Source: Mangrovicella endophytica
GTDB lineage: Bacteria > Pseudomonadota > Alphaproteobacteria > Rhizobiales > Rhizobiaceae
Direction of reading: 5' to 3'
Length of the DNA stretch: 64,000 nucleotides
NCBI RefSeq assembly: GCF_002893625.1
Contig: NZ_PKMZ01000012.1
Location: forward strand, 41,634-105,633
Every line of letters starts with the position of its first letter. The first letter of the stretch is position 1. Shown here piece by piece: positions 61,460 to 64,000 of the stretch. Under the pieces are notes generated by a model that was given only the letters and a program-made list of their open reading frames with translations, searched no databases and was not told the origin of the DNA. The position numbers were made by a program, and so were the translations under genes.

Positions 61460-61825
61460 ATGTCAAAGATCCTGCTTGCCGAAGACGACAACGACATGCG
61501 CCGCTTCCTGGCGAAGGCGCTGGAGAAAGCCGGTTACGAGGTCGTCTCCTACGACAATGGAGGCAGCGCCTATGAGCGGCTGCGCGAGGAACCCTTCTCG
61601 CTGCTCCTGACCGACATCGTCATGCCCGAGATGGACGGAATCGAGCTGGCGCGCCGCGCAACCGAGCTCGACCCGGACCTGAAGGTCATGTTCATCACCG
61701 GCTTTGCCGCCGTGGCGCTGAACCCCGATTCGAAGGCTCCGAAGGACGCCAAGATCCTGTCGAAGCCCTTCCACCTGCGTGAGCTCGTGGACGAGGTCGG
61801 CAAGATGCTGGAAAGCGCGGCCTGA
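61460..61825 (+). CDS. cpdR: single-domain response regulator CpdR
   Basis: A 121-residue receiver-only protein, almost identical in plan to CpdR: ILLAEDDNDMRRFLAKALEKAG, phospho-acceptor Asp52 in LLLTDIVMPEMDG and the end VALNPDSKAPKDAKILSKPFHLREL. Unphosphorylated CpdR primes ClpXP and localises it to the pole to degrade CtrA and other proteins; its phosphate comes from the CckA-ChpT relay. Starts at ATG 61460. RcdA, its partner in the hierarchy, is at 3609. Confidence 0.95.
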   Translation: MSKILLAEDDNDMRRFLAKALEKAGYEVVSYDNGGSAYERLREEPFSLLLTDIVMPEMDGIELARRATELDPDLKVMFITGFAAVALNPDSKAPKDAKILSKPFHLRELVDEVGKMLESAA

Positions 61826-61932
61826 CCTGCAATCCATCGGGATCGATCGGCATCCACAGCCGGTCGATCTTGAAGCTGTGACAGCCTCTTGACGGCTGCT
61901 CCGCACCTGTGGTCTATGCCGCTTCGTCGGTT

Positions 61933-62007
61933 GGGCGTGTAGCTCAGCGGGAGAGCACTTCGTTGACATCGAAGGGGTCACAGGTTCAATCCCTGTCACG
62001 CCCACCA
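61933..62007 (+). tRNA. tRNA-Val (anticodon GAC), CCA encoded
   Basis: A full cloverleaf: acceptor GGGCGTG/CACGCCC, D arm GCTC/GAGC, anticodon stem CTTCG/CGAAG around loop TTGACAT (anticodon GAC at 61965-61967), T arm ACAGG-TTCAATC-CCTGT, discriminator A and encoded CCA. Confidence 0.97.
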
Positions 62008-62412
62008 TCCGACACCTGGACGCCGCTCAAGACTTAGCTGCGTCGCTTCTCCCGAAAAATCTGGTTCATCCGAGCGGCGGCTGCCAAGGCTGCGGCGGAT
62101 CGCGCGCGATTCGGGCCGGCATCGTCCCCCTTTATCCAGACCGTCGGCGCAATACTCCGGCGGCTGGCCGTCCGTGTCGTCAGGCCGTGGCTCGCCCCGT
62201 CACTTCGCCGGTCGGCACGCCGGTTTCGCCGAGTCCTGCTGCCGGTCCAGACCGTGCATCTCTGCCCGGCTTGCGCCGCTGCAATCGCCGCGCGCCGCAG
62301 ACGGCGGCTGGCCGACAGCGCCCGGTTTGCGCGTGATCAAAGCGCCCTCGACGGCGCCATCCTAGAAGGGCATCGCGGCCGACGAGCCGAGCACCGGATG
62401 GGCAGAGGGACT
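62008..62412. other. non-coding stretch between tRNA-Val and pseudoazurin
   Basis: About 400 GC-rich bases with no convincing gene, terminator or attachment repeat of the tRNA end. Short readings in it lack ribosome-binding sites. Confidence 0.4.
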
Positions 62413-62858
62413 ATGACCATGAAGAAGGCCTTTATGACGCCGTTGGCATTGCTGCTGGCGGCCTTGGCGGGGGCGCACGGCGCAAGCGCGGCCGAATTCC
62501 AGGTCAAGATGCTGAACAAGGGCGAGAAGGGCGCGATGGTCTTCGAGCCCGATCTCGTCAAGGCGGCGCCGGGCGACACGATCAAGTTCGTGTCGGTGGA
62601 TCCCGGTCACAATGCCGAGACGATCAAGGGCATGCTCCCGGAGGCGCCGAGACCTTCAAGAGCAGGCCCGGTCAGGACTTCTCGGTGACGCTGGCCACCG
62701 AAGGCGTCTACGGCATCAAGTGCACGCCGCATTTCGGCATGGGCATGGTCGCGCTCGTGATCGTCGGCCAGCCGACCAATCTCGAGGCTGCCACGCAGGT
62801 CAAGAACCCGCCGAAGGTGAAGGCGCATTTCGAGGAGCTGTTCGCCGCCGCGAAGTGA
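62413..62858 (+). pseudogene. pseudoazurin (blue copper protein), one-base frameshift
   Basis: Signal peptide ([23 protein letters not shown]) and mature cupredoxin. The copper ligands are His in [11 protein letters not shown], and Cys, His and Met in IKCTPHFGMGM. The two parts are in different frames. Around 62640-62650 the run CCGGAGGCGCC lacks one G needed for the expected PEGAETFKS, so the first frame ends at TGA 62686-62688 while the rest continues to TGA 62856-62858. Pseudoazurin carries electrons to nitrite reductase or peroxidases in the periplasm. It may be a real pseudogene or a sequencing error in the G run. AGGGA precedes the ATG. Confidence 0.85.
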
Positions 62859-63195
62859 GATCGCGCCCTCTCCGCGGCAGGCGGAGCCGACATGACAAGC
62901 GCCGGAGGATCCTGGGCCCTCCGGCGCTGTTGGTTCGCGGACCCGATGTCGATGCAGCTTCTGCCACTTATCTCGAGTTGCAAACTGTACGACCTATCGA
63001 TGCAGTCGAACACGACCGCTGCGGATCAAGCTTTCCAGGTCGGAGATGTTAAATTTCTTCCTATGCTCCAAATGACCTCATCTGCATAACTCAAGATGAT
63101 ATTCTGACAAACTCGCGTAATTCTGAATTAAATTTGATTTTAATCATCGGTCCTTACTATACCCGTCAGCAGTTCTTGTACGAGTGGGGTATAAA
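62859..63195. other. intergenic region upstream of the chemotaxis receptor
   Basis: About 340 bases. It holds the pseudoazurin terminator at 62898-62928. From about 63080 it turns AT-rich, as for the receptor promoter. No other gene is seen. Confidence 0.5.
62898..62931 (+). terminator. terminator after pseudoazurin
   Basis: AGCGCCGGAGG (62898-62908) pairs perfectly with CCTCCGGCGCT (62918-62928), followed by a few Ts. Confidence 0.75.
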
Positions 63196-64000
63196 ATGCT
63201 GGGAAATATCAAGATCGGCGCCAAGATCGGCGCGTTAGTCGTTGCGGTCAGTGCAGTGGGCGTGGGGGCGTCCGTGTACTCGCGCAGTGTCATCGAAACG
63301 ATAGACTACGATTATAACAATCTAACGCACAACGTTGACAAGGCTATCCTGTCAACAGCGCGGATGAACCGGGTGGCCAACTGCCTCGGCTACTCGATCT
63401 ATCGTGCGATCACCTACGGACCGACGGATCCACAGACGCAGAAAAGCGTCGACCTGGCACACACGGATATCCAGCTCGGCCTGAAGCTCTTCGAAGGAAT
63501 CAATGAAAAGCTCCCCGACCACGTCGCCGAACTCAACGACCTGAAACAGTCCTTCGACAAGATCATCAGCTACGTTCAGCCGGCGCTCGATGCCGCCCTG
63601 GCGGATGACGACGAGAAGGCCAAGCAGATCATGGCCGTCGCGGACCCGCTGATCACGGATTTCGCCACCAAGACCTACACGCTGAACACGGCGCTGGAAG
63701 CCCGCGGCAATCAGCGTTCCGACGAGCTATCGGCGATGTCGCAGAGCTCCTCGACAACGCTTCTCGTCGGTTCGCTCGCGGCCGCGATCATCGGCCTGAT
63801 CGCAGCGATGCTCGTGACGTCGAAGGGAATCACCGGTCCGATCGAGCGTCTGCGCAAGGCGATGAGCGAACTCGCCGGCGGCAAGCTCGATATCGAGATC
63901 GAGGGCAAGTCGCAGAAGGACGAAGTGGGCGCGATGGCGCGTGCCGTCCAGATCTTCAAGGATGCGGCGATCGAGAAGCAGCATGCCGATGCGGAAGCCG
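63196..64000 (+). CDS. methyl-accepting chemotaxis protein (3' end beyond window)
   Basis: The first 268 residues of a receptor, open to the window edge. It begins MLGNIKIGAKIGALVVAVSA with a first membrane helix (~9-30), a 4-helix-bundle periplasmic domain (~35-185), a second helix (TTLLVGSLAAAIIGLIAAMLV, ~189-210) and a HAMP domain (TGPIERLRKAMSELAGGKLDIEIEG). The signalling domain would follow. The ligand is unknown. No che genes are visible. Confidence 0.9.
   Translation, partial: MLGNIKIGAKIGALVVAVSAVGVGASVYSRSVIETIDYDYNNLTHNVDKAILSTARMNRVANCLGYSIYRAITYGPTDPQTQKSVDLAHTDIQLGLKLFEGINEKLPDHVAELNDLKQSFDKIISYVQPALDAALADDDEKAKQIMAVADPLITDFATKTYTLNTALEARGNQRSDELSAMSQSSSTTLLVGSLAAAIIGLIAAMLVTSKGITGPIERLRKAMSELAGGKLDIEIEGKSQKDEVGAMARAVQIFKDAAIEKQHADAEA

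Noticed and set aside
62008..62412. Possible integration footprint downstream of tRNA-Val
   Set aside because: No direct repeat of the tRNA end, no integrase and no sharp composition change were found.

Overview
This 64 kb window is chromosomal DNA of a GC-rich alphaproteobacterium of the order Hyphomicrobiales (Rhizobiales). The marker genes point there: MucR, GapR, the cell-cycle proteins TrcR, RcdA and CpdR, homospermidine synthase, an Omp10-like lipoprotein, cysteine-free L31 and L36, a RpoH/ROSE-controlled small heat-shock gene and an MmgR (suhB-type) small RNA. The family cannot be fixed from the sequence alone. I see no insertion sequence, prophage, CRISPR array or rRNA operon. Nearly all of it is core chromosome with a few accessory insertions.

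Layout. 1-4.6 kb: 3' end of leuC, trcR, a quinone oxidoreductase, a candidate sRNA, rcdA and rpmE. 4.7-9.6 kb: an ABC exporter, a pair of unrecognised small genes, a YciI-like protein and the chromate transporter chrA. 9.7-15.9 kb: a leftward run with an OmpA/MotB-like and MotA/ExbB-like envelope pair, suhB, efp, a Sel1-repeat protein coupled to a ThiE-like protein, and a DUF465 protein. 16.1-18.2 kb: a second DUF465 gene overlapping purE, purK, and rpmJ (L36). 18.3-23.9 kb: a TPR protein, then a secreted FecR-domain protein with a huge Gly-rich tail followed in the same frame by a CHASE2-GGDEF-EAL signalling protein. 24.1-28.5 kb: pyk, DUF1036, an EamA transporter, DUF1244, gapR, mucR. 29-35.5 kb: a DUF882 cell-wall peptidase-like protein, an NtrC-type response regulator, pepF, and an Rsm22 methyltransferase. 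35.7-42.2 kb: homospermidine synthase, an NTF2-like protein, Omp10-like lipoprotein, hemH, a QmcA/NfeD pair and kdsD. 42.4-48.2 kb: a beta-barrel outer membrane protein, galU, a lytic transglycosylase and a DUF459 SGNH-like protein. 48.3-55.2 kb: gltB and gltD (glutamate synthase) with a vapBC toxin-antitoxin module lodged between them. 55.6-64 kb: ltaE, hsp20 with its RNA thermometer, a PepSY-like protein, an alpha/beta hydrolase, hisN, mmgR sRNA, an N-formylglutamate amidohydrolase, cpdR, tRNA-Val, a frameshifted pseudoazurin and the 5' part of a chemotaxis receptor.

How they fit together. RcdA and CpdR belong to the ClpXP route that degrades CtrA, and TrcR and GapR are further cell-cycle or nucleoid factors. 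galU, kdsD, the lytic transglycosylase, DUF882, the Omp10-like lipoprotein and the two-gene proton-channel-like unit serve the envelope. leuC, purEK, hisN, hemH, gltBD and ltaE are biosynthetic.

The most interesting points are: (1) vapBC inside gltBD, with a perfect 32-bp palindromic operator and the gltD ribosome-binding site lying in the end of vapC; (2) the in-frame FecR-TAA-CHASE2 arrangement in which the CHASE2 gene has no ordinary start codon upstream of its conserved N-terminus; (3) a ROSE thermometer plus a sigma-32-like promoter at hsp20; (4) two small-RNA loci with CCUCCC anti-Shine-Dalgarno motifs; (5) a one-base frameshift in pseudoazurin; and (6) signalling or hydrolase proteins with altered catalytic motifs (SSDEF, GAFTDA, GDF).
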